Assembly: GCA_963383645.1 (NCBI GenBank)
Contig: OY726572.1
Coordinates: forward strand, 69,672,856 to 69,736,855
From: Muscardinus avellanarius
Taxonomy: Eukaryota > Chordata > Mammalia > Rodentia > Gliridae
DNA: 64,000 nucleotides
Direction of reading: 5' to 3'
Positions 54,015-64,000 of the stretch are shown one piece after another. The position numbers and the translations under genes are program-made. The stretch's first letter is position 1. Every line of letters starts with the position of its first letter. The notes beneath the pieces are model-generated. The model saw only the letters and a list, made by a program, of their open reading frames with translations. It ran no database searches and was not told the origin of the DNA.

Positions 54015-55185
54015 ACTGTTGGTTGAATAGAGTGATGGGACCAGATCCCGCACTCTCACCCTCCTGATTACCCTGCCTCAAAACAACGTTCCCATCTGGC
54101 TCCCAATCCCGGATTATTGTGTACTGTGGAAATGGCAATCGTTAGTTCTAAAAGAAGGGACTACAATTAAGTACTTAGTTTAGACATGGTAAAAATGGAA
54201 TGCCCTAAAAATACAGCATAATACTTTATGTAGGAAACTGACAAAAAGAAAACAAGGTTGAATAGAGCTTTTCTATGTGCTCGACTTGGGTTTGTACCAT
54301 AGTCCAGCCTCTGTAGACTTACTAAATATCACTAACCGTGCTGTATATCTTGAATACATAAAATTTGAAGCTCATAAGCCAGACTCATTTTCTTAGGTTA
54401 AGATGATGAAATAAACAATTCCGGCAAACCTAAGCACGCACCCAGGCGTCGCTACTCTGAATTCTTAAAGTGAGGAAATAATACAATCCAACGCACTGTG
54501 TCGAGTCTCAAAGCAATTTTCTAGTCGTTAAGCACAAAACACCCAAACGTGCAAAACTAAGGTGCTAAACATTAATGTGTCTTGGCTACAACCCCAGAGA
54601 TCTGTGGGAAAATAAATCCATTTCCAAGTTAAACTTTGAATTCGCTGTAAGTTTAAAGAACCGTACTTTGAAATAAAAATTGTAGGAAGCCAATCAGACT
54701 TGGGGAAGATTATGAAAATGAAGGACAGAGCCATGGCCCAGGTGTCGAGGTAGTTTCTGAAGCAGTTTGCATGAGGAGTTTTAATCCAGAGGTGTTTCCT
54801 TCCCTCTCCCTGCCCCTGGAGAAAGCCTGGCTCCATCGTGTTCATGGGGCCTGAACATCTTGTAAAGCTATGTTCTTCCTCCCGCAGAGACCTGGCTCAG
54901 GCTTGTAGTTTCATTTGAAAGAATAATTTTCAATGTCTCCTTCTAGGCTGAGCATTAATCCCCCCACTGCTTGATCGATTAAATCCCACTGTCTGTGTCT
55001 GGAAGGCGATGTCTGAGCTTTACATATTACTTCCTGGCAGGCCACATTTCTGAGCTCCATGGAACAGATGCGGCAGTAAAACTGCATGTAACAGACCCTC
55101 CAATGCTCAGATCTTGGGGGCATGACAGGTACAGTGTCTCATTGTAACGTTTATAAATTTAGAGGCCTCATAAATATACAGCTAC
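54015..55185. other. Repeat-poor sequence near TACR1 exon 2
   Basis: About 1.2 kb in which I recognise no transposon and no simple repeat. No exon-like frame. Candidate unique sequence. Confidence 0.6.
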
Positions 55186-55189
55186 CCAA

Positions 55190-55398
55190 TAAATTTGGTT
55201 CATAGCTTTTGTATGGCATTTAATAGCTTACAAGGTGAGAGCACATTACCTCATTTGATCTGCACAACAACTGTTTATGGCAAGCGGAGCTTCCGCGAAG
55301 CCACTTCCATCTCAGTAACCAGGAAAGGCTGAGATCCTCTCCCAGGGTCACATGGCTAGCGACAATCTTATAATTAAAACTCAGATTTTCATGCACCG
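55190..55398 (-). repeat. MIR SINE
   Basis: 'tggcatttaatagcttacaagg...cattacctcatttgatctgcacaacaactg...cccagggtcacatggctagcgacaatc' is an antisense MIR. Confidence 0.7.
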
Positions 55399-55399
55399 T

Positions 55400-56420
55400 G
55401 TCGTGGTTTTTATGCTTCATGTAGTAAAGCAGAGATTGGAGAATTATACACGGCACTTAAAAGGACACACTTTATCAGAGTTCTGAAGATCATTGGTTGT
55501 GGACATATCATATCACTGCTCCTTTGAGCAGAGCAAAACCAAGAATAAGCCATTTTAGTGCAGCCTCTAGGATAAGAAGTATTAAGGGCCGATGCCAAGA
55601 TACTATGAAAATCCCTAAATTTGAGCAGCCATCCCACGGGCTGAGGATACCCTCAGGTCTCTGTGCGCAGGCCTCCATGCCCGTGTAGTTCCCCTGCGCT
55701 GTCTTACTCCTATACCCTCAAATTCAGGAAGGGTTGTACTTCAGTGTGTTCTTCCCCAGAGACAGATTTTGAGATAAAAAAAATTCAAGGGCAAGGCCCC
55801 TTATTTAGAAGGAGAAAGAAATACCATTAGGAGTGAGGCCGTGGTGTGAACACCGGGATGGTGGCCCACGAGGTGTGCATTATCAGACCAACTACCACCC
55901 AGACAACTGGAGCTTGAGTTCATAAAGAAACCCGGGACCCAGGGTAAAGCACAGACCTCAGAGACAGTCCCCACAGGGTGTTGATAGACTAATTTCCATC
56001 AGTCACTGTTGGGAGCTGCTGGGAGTGGTGAGAACTCTCCCACTTGTCAGCATGCTGTGCAGAAGGGTGGAGTGGCCACCTGTAGCTCAGGGATAGGTTT
56101 CCGGGCAAAGAAATGCAGATACTGGCAGGGAAAGGTTTCTGGTAAAGGCCTGAAGGACATGAAAGGACATTCAAAGAGTCTAGGATAGTCATAGGATCTA
56201 GTTCTAGAGTTTTTCGGATGCTCTTTCAAAGCCCAGAAAAGTATTGGGTTTTTAATCTTCTGATAACCGTGACAGTCTCAACCTGATATCAGGGTGCATT
56301 GTAAGAAATGCTTATTTCCGTAAATCTTAACTGAGAAAGAAAATGGAAAGAATATACAAACAGGAGAAGACAAGGCAGTCCCCCTGCACCTCAGCAGCTG
56401 CAGCGTGGAGACAAGTCTCT
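55400..56420. other. Intronic sequence immediately downstream of exon 2
   Basis: 55740-56160 has the texture of an old LTR-like repeat ('agacagattttgagataaaa...aaggccccttatttagaagg'), unassigned. Otherwise unique-looking. Confidence 0.45.
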
Positions 56421-56426
56421 ACTCAC
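56421..56426 (-). other. TACR1: Splice donor of TACR1 exon 2
   Basis: On the minus strand the exon ends GAGAAAGT and is followed by GTGAGT, a near-consensus 5' splice site. The exon breaks after codon position 2, as expected for this exon. Confidence 0.95.
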
Positions 56427-56621
56427 ACTTTCTCGTAGATCTTGTCGGGATGCTCTGGCCACTCGATCATGCACACCACTCGGCCGGGCATGGTCTCTGT
56501 GGTTGAGTAGTAGCCCTGGGGGAAGGCGAGCAGGAGTGCCAGGACCCAGATGACACAAATGACCACTTTGGTGGCCGTGGCTGACAGCCGGGGCTGGAGG
56601 GGATGGATGATGGCCATGTAC
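56427..56621 (-). CDS. TACR1: Tachykinin receptor 1 (NK1R), coding exon 2
   Basis: TACR1 is the class A GPCR for substance P and couples mainly to Gq at the plasma membrane. Read on the minus strand, the exon gives YMAIIHPLQPRLSATATK, then a hydrophobic TM4 (VVICVIWVLALLLAFPQG), then extracellular loop 2 containing VVCMIEWPEHP. I recognise this as NK1R residues about 131-194. The first base completes the Arg of the DRY motif (R130), the Cys of VVC is C180 (disulfide partner of C105 at the top of TM3), and the last two bases open the Val195 codon. Length is 195 bp (1 + 64 codons + 2), the family's usual exon 2 size. There is no stop or frameshift, and both splice borders are canonical. Two positions differ from the human protein as I remember it: Gly at about 176 (human Ser) and Asp at about 189 (human Asn), both in loop 2. 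NK2R and NK3R differ more in TM4 and loop 2, so the TACR1 call is strong. Exons 1 and 3-5 are outside the window. Confidence 0.97.
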
Positions 56622-56642
56622 CTGGAAAGAAGAGGAAAAGAT
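56622..56642 (-). other. TACR1: Splice acceptor of TACR1 exon 2
   Basis: On the minus strand the sequence before the exon is a pyrimidine-rich tract (cttttcctcttctttccag) ending in the invariant AG directly before GTACATGG. This fixes the 5' end of the exon. Confidence 0.95.
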
Positions 56643-56706
56643 ACAGTTCTGACTTGGTCACCAAAATCAGCCAGCAAAAAAAAAAGTCTGGGAACCCTTT
56701 GATTTT

Positions 56707-57001
56707 TCCTTCCTTCCTTCTTCCTTCCTTCCTTCCTTCCTTCCTTCCTTCCTTCCTTCCTTCCTTCTTCTTCCTTCCTTTCTTCCTATTTTTTCTTCTT
56801 TCTTGTTGCTGGGAAGGATTGAACCCAGATGCATTCTACCTCCGAGCTATACCCCCACCCTATCTCCATTTTTACTTGGAAACAGTTTTGCTAAACTGCA
56901 GAAGGCCTCAGTAAGTTTCTGAGGCTGGCTTTGAATTTGTGGTCCTCCTATCTCAGCCTCCCAAGTACTGGGATGACAGGCATGTGCCATTATGTCTGGC
57001 T
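56707..57001 (-). repeat. B1-ID fused SINE with (CCTT)n tail
   Basis: (CCTT)n at about 56707-56790 followed by 'ggattgaacccagatgcattctacctcc' to 'gccattatgtctggc'. Target duplication 'accctttgattttt' before and 'accttttgattctt' after. It lies 86 bp from the exon 2 acceptor side of the intron. Confidence 0.92.
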
Positions 57002-57118
57002 GAGACCTTTTGATTCTTGATGATTTTTTTGCAAATATTTTCTGAACCCTTTCTTACATTTTGTCCATAAGCTTTATGACTTTTTTCAATGCCAAAATAC
57101 ATAAGAAAAGTTAGGTAA

Positions 57119-57338
57119 GCCGGGAGGGGTGGCATATACTTGTAATCCCAGCATTTGGGAGGCTGAGACAGGAGGATCGCGGTTCTGGGACAGCCTCAGC
57201 TACTTAGTGAGGCCCTTTGCAACTCAGTGAGATTTTGTTTCAAAATAAAGAATTAAAAAATAGGGCTGGGGGTGTAGCTTGAAGGTAAATGCCTCTGGGT
57301 TCCATCCCTAGTACTGCCAAAAAAAAAAAAAAGAAAAG
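57119..57338 (+). repeat. B1-ID fused SINE
   Basis: 'gccgggaggggtggcatatac' to 'ttccatccctagtactgcc' plus A-tail. Target duplication 'aagaaaagttaggta' before and 'aagaaaagttaagta' after. Confidence 0.94.
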
Positions 57339-57554
57339 AAAAGTTAAGTACATTTTTTGGAGTTGAGAACTCATGTAGCCACTTTCCACAAGAGATGATT
57401 TTCATCACTGAAATACTCATACTGGGGACATCATAGCCAAAAATAGGTCAGAGAGGGGTTATGGTGAAATTAGAAAAATGAGGCCAAAGATATACATTTA
57501 TTTACAGATTGTCCTTCATCCTTTTTGAATTATGGAATAGTGGTGAGAGAAACA

Positions 57555-57750
57555 CAGTCATGTGCCTCATAATAATGTTTTGGTCAAGGAAAGACCACAT
57601 ACATTATGGTCCCATGATATTCTATTGTCTAATAACATTGTAGCTGACCTAGTGTGCGTAGGTCCACTCTATAATGTTTGCACAAAAATGAGATCAGACA
57701 ATGAATTTCTCAGAATGCGTCCTTGTCATTAAGCAGCTCATAACCATAGT
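57555..57750 (-). mobile_element. Tigger/mariner-type DNA element remnant
   Basis: 'cacagtcatgtgcctcataataatg' at one end and 'atttctcagaatgcgtccttgtcattaagcagctcataac' at the other form diverged inverted termini. 'tatggtcccatgatattctattg' lies between. Fits a CAGTCATGYGTCGCTTAA-type element, about 190 bp. Confidence 0.65.
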
Positions 57751-57786
57751 AGTTTTTAAAGTACTTGTGCAGTGTTATAAAAAGTA

Positions 57787-57992
57787 GCGCCAGGCTTGCT
57801 GATGCACACTTGTAATCCCTGGACTTGGGACGCTAACACGGGAGGATCACAGGTTCGAGGCCAGCATACAGTAACTTAGAGTGTTTCAAAAATAAATAAT
57901 AAAATAGGACTGGGGGTGGAGTTCAGAGGTAGGACATCCCTGGATTCAGTCCTCAGTACCGCAACACAGACAATATAAAATAAAATAAAATG
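57787..57992 (+). repeat. B1-ID fused SINE
   Basis: 'gcgccaggcttgctgatgcacac' to 'ttcagtcctcagtaccgc' with an (AAAAT)n-like tail. Diverged, with a gap in the B1-like half. Confidence 0.88.
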
Positions 57993-57994
57993 TT

Positions 57995-58430
57995 AGTAAT
58001 CCTACAGAAGTCCATACAATCTGAGGAGAACTGAGTATGTTTGTGTGAGAAAGCAGTGTCCCCAAGAAAAACCCTACGGCTCCTGCAGAATTTGTTTCTT
58101 TGAGAATCTAGGAGTCAGTGTGTGGCTAACGACACAGCTTCATGAGGAGAAAGAGAGTCTCTCCTGCTGAGGCAGACGCATTAGAGAGCAGGAGGACCCG
58201 GGAGGAGGCAGCCTCCTTCTAGGACCAGGGGGCTCAGGGAATGACAACTTCGAGGCCAGAGCCATTCTCACATCTCCTCTCGTCAGGGATCTGGAGTAAA
58301 TGGCCCCATTGAAGGAGTGGGCCCACACATGGGATGTTCTGCACAGCCTCAGAGATGCTTCAGAGATCTAAGAAAAAATAAACTCTACAATGAGTATTTT
58401 ACATCAGTGATAAGCGCATCAATCCCATAT
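57995..58430. other. Unassigned intronic sequence
   Basis: No recognised element. Confidence 0.5.
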
Positions 58431-58432
58431 CA

Positions 58433-58628
58433 TCATCGTCGTCGTCGTTGTTGTTATTTTGTTCGAGGGATTGAACTCAGAGGTGTTCTACCTCCCAGCT
58501 CTACCCCCAGCCCTTTTTATTTTGAAACAGGGTCTCGCTAAGTTGCCAAGACTGGCCTCCAACCTGCAGTCCTCCTGCCTTAGCTTCCCAACTACTAGGA
58601 TCACAGGTGTGTGCAACCACGCCCAACT
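58433..58628 (-). repeat. B1-ID fused SINE with (CGT)n/(TTG)n tail
   Basis: 'catcgtcgtcgtcgttgttgtt' then 'gggattgaactcagaggtgttctacc' to 'gcaaccacgcccaac'. The tail is an unusual CGT/TTG triplet run. Confidence 0.9.
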
Positions 58629-58634
58629 CGACCT

Positions 58635-59808
58635 CTTCAATTTTACAAGGCACCTCCCTATGTGTATTTTGCTTGCCAAGTTTATGGACTCATCTTGTAA
58701 AATATGCATTTTTTTCAAGAGTAGAGAGAATATTTTATGAGGCTTTGGGGATTAAATATCATCTGACAAAACCTCCAAATCATACATTCGATTCTCTGAC
58801 ATGCAGGTATTTCTGGTCTCTGTGGGAGGTGATGGTCAATGGAGACTTCAGAAATACACAGACATATAGCAGCACAGCTATCTGCTGACTCCACGTAATT
58901 CTTTTACTCTATTCTTTGGGCTCTGAGGGCCTCTGGGCAAGCACTGGGGCCAGGGTTACAGGTAAAGCCGCATCGTTCATTGTGCACTTTACACATTGTT
59001 CCTGGCACCTGTAGAGCACAGCGTTTCCTTCTGGGCTCATAGCATCTAATTTCTCCAGGAAAACAAGAAGCATCAATAAGCAGCCACAAAACCCGACAGG
59101 AGGATACGTGACCTCAGGTGGTAATCTGATCAAGAGCCTGGGGGAGGCTGCAGAGGGAGTAGTCTTGGAGTGGCAGGTGGTCCCTTGGAGGGCTTAACGA
59201 GGTACATTAACCTGGATCCTGGTAAGCCCGCTGAGCATCCTGCCCTGCAGATGGGCGGCCTGTGGAGCTTCTCCCTCTTCTGGGTTAGGATGAGATACGA
59301 CTCCCTGGAAAGGACGATAGCTTGTTTTGCAAAAGCTTCCTGAGCGCCCTTTCATCATTCTAAATTTTAGAATACGTTTCTTGGCTTTTTTTTGTTTGTT
59401 TGTTTGGAACCTGAGCTTTCCCTTTCTGACCTGTAAGAGCAACGGCACTGAAGGTGTTCAGTGCAGAGAGGTTGTATATCAGGGGACACTTCAGGTCAGT
59501 ATTTAAATACACAATCAGAAGTCTGAATAACTCACAGGAAAGACCGCCCCCAAATAACCTTTTTATTTCTGCCTCTTTTTAAAGTAGGTAGGTGGTCTTA
59601 AAGTAAGGAGAGAGTGGTATTAGGAAGAGACTTAGAGAAGATACTATGGTGGGTGTGTAGTGACCTGCAAATCCTTGGGTGAGTTTTCTTAGCTGAATTG
59701 ATGGCGATCAAACCTATTGCTCCAGCGCTGTCTGAGTGGCATTAAAGGTGCAGATATAATGTTCAAAATGTTGCAAACCAAGCATCCTCTGACTTCCTTA
59801 AGTTGCCC
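58635..59808. other. Repeat-poor intron 1 sequence
   Basis: About 1.2 kb with no transposon recognised. A short (GTTT)n run lies at 59390-59405. No exon-like signal on the minus strand. Confidence 0.55.
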
Positions 59809-59811
59809 CCA

Positions 59812-60010
59812 AGCCGAGTAGGGTGGCACATGCCTGTGAGCCCAGTCCTTAGCGTCTGAGACAGGAGAATTGCAGATTCAAGGATAGCTTCAGCAACGTA
59901 GCAAGACTCTCAGCAACCTAGTGAGACCCTGTTTCAAAACCAAAATATATAAAGGGCCGGGGGTGTAACTTAGAGGTAGACTACCCCTGGGTTCAATCCC
60001 TAGTCACATA
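59812..60010 (+). repeat. B1-ID fused SINE
   Basis: 'aagccgagtagggtggcacatgcc' to 'gggttcaatccctagtcac', diverged, A-tail largely lost. Confidence 0.9.
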
Positions 60011-60014
60011 TACA

Positions 60015-61735
60015 CATGAGGTTACCTCTAAAGGGTCACAGCTAACATCAAGGGAGGCTGACTATATCATAGACTTGAATGACCTTCCATCTCTGTGGTT
60101 GGTCTCCTGAAAAGAACCCTGAGAAGTCCAGATGTGCCCCTGAACCAGTGACACGCCTGTGGCCTGGCAGTGATGGAGCCTCAGTTTCCTGTGTGTTCAC
60201 TATTTTTCCCTTTTCTTCTAATTAGGAGAAGGATGGGCCTGACTGGTCATGGCTAGAACCCTCTGACTGTGTACAGGATTGCTTCCTGGGTCACTTCCCA
60301 AAGGCAAGACCCTCCCTCCACCCTCTGCAGCTGGATAGGCAGCTCGAAGGTGCGTTCTCCACCTCCAGCGCCACGCAGGCTTCTACCCACACTGGCGGCT
60401 GTGCATCCCCAGGCTGAAAACAAGCCTGAGGAAGATGCACGGGGGAGAGTGTGGTAACTACATTGCCCTCTTTTAATATTATCTCAAACGCGAGATTTTA
60501 ATTTGTTTCTAACTTGGGATAAATGCTCAATCTTAAATAAATGAACACTAATCCCCATCCCCGTGTCCAAATTGGTGATACACTATTTAGACTCTAATGT
60601 GGCTGTGCTTAAGGGAGATTCAATCAGCATATTGGCGCCATGGCTCCAAATGGGTGGCAGAAAGCCATATTTTATCTTGATTACAAGAATTGCAGTTTGG
60701 GAACCCATTTCAGTTAACTCTCTGCCTTTCCTTGAGCGTAGGAGCCATTCCTTTGACAGATGAAAGTATTACCCACATAAAGCCACAGAGGATAGGAGAA
60801 AAGATTGGCTTTAAAAAATGTACACATTTTCATCTGTTCAAAATGGAGCCATTTATAAATCTCGATCCTCCTTGCCTTCTCTTTCTAGTTTCTTTCTCTC
60901 TGTTGCCGTCCTCACGTGCTTCTTTCTTAACTACTCAAATATTAATACTACTCAGCTAACTTGTACACAGATGGATGAATATTTTCTTTCCTACTCCCCA
61001 TTCTTAGCTTGGACGCCATTAACACACATTTACCTATTGTTGGAAACGTGCTGGACAATTCTTTCTTGCTTGATCATAAGGAAATGGTCACCGAGCAAGT
61101 GGTACAAGCCCTAGGAAAACACATCCAAGGAGCGTGTATCGACTGCTCCGAGCTCTTGGGGCTGCAAGGCAGCCAATGAAATGTCTTTCTGATTTATGCA
61201 CTAGCCACCTGGCCAGCGACAGGGGTCTGTAAGCTGTGTGGGATGCGGATTAGGTTCTCCACTCCAGACTGTTTCAGTCCCATGGAGGGCCATCGGCCCT
61301 GGTTTGAATTCCACGTGGCCTCCCAGCTGAAACACCCAAGGTACAGTCTTTGTCTTATATGATTATGCTTTTCCAAAGAACCCTCATCATGCATCCCTTA
61401 AATCCATCAAAGTGTAACGCTATACATATTTAAGTAGACAGAGTGCAACAATCTTATTGTGAAAAAGAAATCATCCTCTGACAAGTGGCAACATCCTCAT
61501 AACCTTTTTCTGATAGCAGCTCTAAATCACTGGATTGAGAGAATGTCTTTTCCTCCACCAGGAGGTTTGTCCTACAAGGCTCTTCACCCACAGTCCTTCA
61601 CCTTCAATTCTAGCCTCCATTTTCCTCGACCCCCCCACTCACTCCTTCCTCACATGATGCAAGTTTCCATTAAGGGTCCACATCTTCCTGAATCCAAATA
61701 GCGAAGGGTGGTGACAGCTGAGAGCATGGCTCTAG
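60015..61735. other. Repeat-poor intron 1 sequence
   Basis: About 1.7 kb with no recognised mobile element, the longest such stretch in the window. No open frame with family resemblance. Confidence 0.6.
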
Positions 61736-61737
61736 AT

Positions 61738-61971
61738 CAAGGGTTGGCAAACCTTTCCTGTAAAAAACAGCCCATATTTTAACCTTTGAGACCCATGTCG
61801 CCTCACAAGTACTCAACTCTGCCTTTGTAGTGTAAAAGCAACCATGAAAAGAAAGGCAGCTTTTGGACACGACTACATGCCAGCGTCACTTTTATTTATG
61901 AAATGGGTAGTGGGCTGGATTTGAATCCTGGCCATTGTTTTCTACCCTGTGGTCTAGTTTATGGGAGGTGA
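61738..61971 (+). mobile_element. hAT-Charlie-type DNA element (MER3/MER20-like)
   Basis: 'caagggttggcaaacctttcctgtaaa', 'cctcacaagtactcaactctgcctttgtagtg' and 'gtgggctggatttgaatcctggcc' follow the 'GGTTGGCAAACTTTTTCTGTAAAGG' element in order. About 230 bp. Confidence 0.75.
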
Positions 61972-62164
61972 AGAGCAGGAGCAATTGAAATAATGAGATA
62001 ATCTTTAGAAATATTCTTTACTTTGGATAGATTGAGGATGCTAAATAATTGGGCAGATCCATTTTACAGTCCACAAACAATTGGTAAGGTGGTCAGCTGC
62101 CAGTCGTAGCCAAGAATGTGGTGTCTTGTGTGAGCACAGTGGTCCGTCAGCCCAGGATGTTCTT

Positions 62165-62395
62165 CCTCCTTGATCTCTTCCTGACTGGCTCCTGCTCATG
62201 TTTACAACTTGGCCATCACATCCTTGTGGCTGGGCTAGGTGCCCACCTCCACTGCTCTGAAAATCTCTAGCCCTGTGCTGACCACATTTCAGTTTATTTT
62301 TTTTTTCTTGCCTTTGTGTCTCCTCTCTTCCTTCCTCAGTGCCTAGGATGTAGTAGAGACCGAATTAAAATTCAATCAAATAAGTGAACATGCGA
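62165..62395 (+). repeat. L2 LINE remnant
   Basis: 'tcctgactggctcctgctcatgtttacaacttggcc' to 'tcctcagtgcctaggatgtagtagagaccgaattaaaattc' resembles the L2 3' end. Confidence 0.55.
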
Positions 62396-62849
62396 ATTTC
62401 TTGGCACATTGCAGGGGATCCATAATGGCTATTGAATGGAAATTTATGCAGCAGGAGAAAGACATATATGGTATGCATGTATCCTTCCCTGTATGAACAC
62501 CTGTGAGAATACTATGTGAGAATAATCAAAGTGTTTTTTTTATCATACAGATGATAGGAGTGGTCTCACTTGTCCTTCATTTTCAGAATCTCTTATCTCT
62601 CTTTATTAAGCCCTTAAATAAAATCTCAGTATTTGTTGACTGTCTAACTTCTACATTGACCATATGTTGGGAGCCATACAGGATTCAGTCTTTCTACACA
62701 ATACACCCTCCAATTCTTCCTCTGAACAAGTTGTTCTACCTTCTCTTCCCCTCCCTACATCTCAGAGAAGACACAGTCTATTTACCCGAGGTCATCAACT
62801 TTTCATCAGTTAGGGTTTTGTTCCAGAATATTACCTATTTCTAAATAAA

Positions 62850-62914
62850 AGGGGCTGGGGTATAGTTCAGAGCAAGAATGTCCCTTGGGTTCAAACTTTA
62901 GTACAAAAAAAAAG
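62850..62914 (+). repeat. ID element (tRNA-like SINE without B1-like half)
   Basis: 'ggggctggggtatagttcagagcaagaatgtcccttgggttcaaactttagtac' plus A9. A-box- and B-box-like words are recognisable. Confidence 0.8.
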
Positions 62915-63005
62915 AATGAAAGATTTACCATTTCATCCTTAGCTTGAGGCTGTGGTCAAGTGTGGACAGAAGCTGCGTGAGGGTTGGTTACATCTCTAAC
63001 TACTG

Positions 63006-63027
63006 TTTTTTTTTTTTTTTTTTTTTT
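63006..63027. repeat. T22 homopolymer
   Basis: Oligo-T run not followed by SINE sequence. It could be the tail of a lost insertion or simple slippage. Confidence 0.9.
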
Positions 63028-63029
63028 CT

Positions 63030-64000
63030 GTAGGGCTTCTTCAGGCTTGCTTTTGGGAATTCACTCTTGAGTGTGCTGGTGTGCGAGAGAGACACATATA
63101 CACACAGCTGTAGCCATTCTCTGGGCCACAGGATGATGCCACCAAGACAGACTCTGGGGACATTCACATTCTGGGATTTGGAACTGAAGCCTGGGTGGGA
63201 GGGGTGTGGTGTTTAGAAGGTTGAGAGGCTATGAGAGGCTCAGATGTTTAGAAGTTTGACTGGGGCGGTATTGATAGGGTCACATTCATTGCAGAGGCAG
63301 AGTAAGAAAAATAGAGAGAAATTTAGGATGCAGCGTCTAAGATTTTAACCACTGTAAGATAAAGTGCAATGATTGAGTGTCAGGGTTTTAGTAGAAACCT
63401 TATAATGGGGAGAAATTCACATTTAGAGTATCTCTAACATTATTTGAGTCCTTGCTGTCAGTGGGGTATTGACTAACCCTCTCAGCTCAGCAAGGTAGAA
63501 AAATGTAATTGGCCATAATCTGAGAGAGCATTGGATTTTCATCTCATGCAGTGTGGCCTTGATATTAATTTAATTAATCTTGTCTTCCGATCAAGTTTGA
63601 AGTTTTTGTGAGCAATTCTGGAGATGCATCTCCTATGGGGCTGAGGCAGTCATCTTATTGGGGTTGGTGGGTGATCTAGAAACCCCTATTGTCACAAAAA
63701 TTGTGTTTAAAAAGTGGCACATCTACACCAAAGAAAAAGTTAGTAGTTACATTAAAAGGCAATTGCACCAAGGACATTGGTAAGAACAGTGAAAATGGAG
63801 CTTTTGCCCATCTGTGAAGTATGACTTTTCATTTAGATTAAATAATTAATTTCAGTCATTTTGAGTTCTAATTTTTCTTGTGTATGTACAAAAGGTCAAG
63901 TAATAGCTATTAATATGTTGGCTCAGTTAGCCGAAGAAGAACTTGGCAAATAGCTAAATGATTCTAAATTTATATCAGTGTCATCAGATTTCTCAACTAG
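63030..64000. other. Unassigned intron 1 sequence
   Basis: About 970 bp with no recognised element. Confidence 0.5.

Larger units (their letters stand above)
1..56426 (-). other. TACR1: TACR1 intron 2 (partial, runs off the left edge)
   Basis: This is the whole stretch downstream of the exon 2 donor on the gene's strand. No exon 3-like sequence (start of TM5 through the third intracellular loop) was seen on the minus strand, so the intron is at least 56.4 kb here. It is filled with SINEs, L1 fragments, LTRs and older repeats. Assignment to intron 2 is inferred from the exon and from the known gene structure. Confidence 0.85.
56622..64000 (-). other. TACR1: TACR1 intron 1 (partial, runs off the right edge)
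   Basis: This is sequence upstream of exon 2 on the gene's strand. Exon 1, which carries the N-terminus through TM3 up to the DRY motif, is not present, so the intron is at least 7.4 kb here. The region holds a few SINEs and DNA-transposon remnants and long stretches with no recognised repeat. Confidence 0.85.

Noticed and set aside
1..56426. TACR1 exons 3-5
   Set aside because: I looked on the minus strand for the start of TM5, third-loop, TM6-TM7 and C-tail coding words and found none. They should lie beyond the left edge.
56622..64000. TACR1 exon 1 or promoter
   Set aside because: No CpG-rich region and no TM1-TM3 coding sequence on the minus strand. Exon 1 should lie beyond the right edge.
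1..64000. CRISPR arrays, operons, phage or integron structures
   Set aside because: Direct repeats here are microsatellites or SINE copies at irregular spacing. Sequence organisation is that of a mammalian intron.

Overview
This is a mammalian genomic window, almost certainly from a squirrel-family rodent (Sciuridae: marmot, ground squirrel or tree squirrel). The main evidence is about 40 copies of a fused SINE. Its 5' half is B1-like (7SL-derived, 'gccgggcgtggtggc') and its 3' half is an ID/tRNA-like module ('gggctgggggtgtagctcagaggtagaatgcc'). This matches the squirrel MEN-type (B1-dID) SINE. Mouse/rat B2 and B4 elements and primate Alu dimers are absent. There is no prokaryotic or compact-genome organisation.

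The only protein-coding sequence I can support is one exon on the minus strand, at 56427-56621. It is exon 2 of TACR1, the substance P/neurokinin-1 receptor: 195 bp, with canonical AG and GT splice borders, covering the end of the DRY motif to just before TM5. Everything at lower coordinates (1-56426) would be intron 2 and everything at higher coordinates (56622-64000) intron 1. I looked for exon 3 (start of TM5 to intracellular loop 3) and did not see it, which fits the very large introns of this gene in mammals.

The rest is intronic repeat landscape. Region 1-13 kb holds L1 fragments, three solo LTRs (2230-2682 nested in an L1, 5632-6323 and 9349-9892), and a squirrel L1 3' end inserted into an older repeat (8484-8710). 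Region 13-26 kb holds SINEs, including tandem and nested copies, a long (TC)n tract, MaLR-type LTR remnants, a pair of related unknown segments (17.8 and 20.3 kb) and L2 remnants. Region 26-31 kb holds a local direct duplication built around a GGT/GAT-rich array (27.3 and 30.65 kb), separated by a 5'-truncated L1 with clean target-site duplications. Region 32-40 kb holds a MaLR LTR, a complete Tigger-type palindromic DNA transposon remnant (36139-36460), nested SINEs, MIR and L2. Region 40-54 kb is L1-rich and includes an old hAT-like element split by an L1 that itself carries a SINE and an internal deletion. Region 54-64 kb surrounds the exon and is the most repeat-poor part, with long stretches that look unique.

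I found no undescribed gene system. The most useful observations are insertion-order relationships (SINE in SINE, SINE in L1 in DNA transposon, LTR in L1), SINE subfamilies with a consistent relative age, the two local paralogous pairs, and repeat-poor islands beside the exon that are candidates for conserved regulatory DNA. Family names of repeats come from memory of consensus sequences, without a database search, so exact subfamily labels are tentative.
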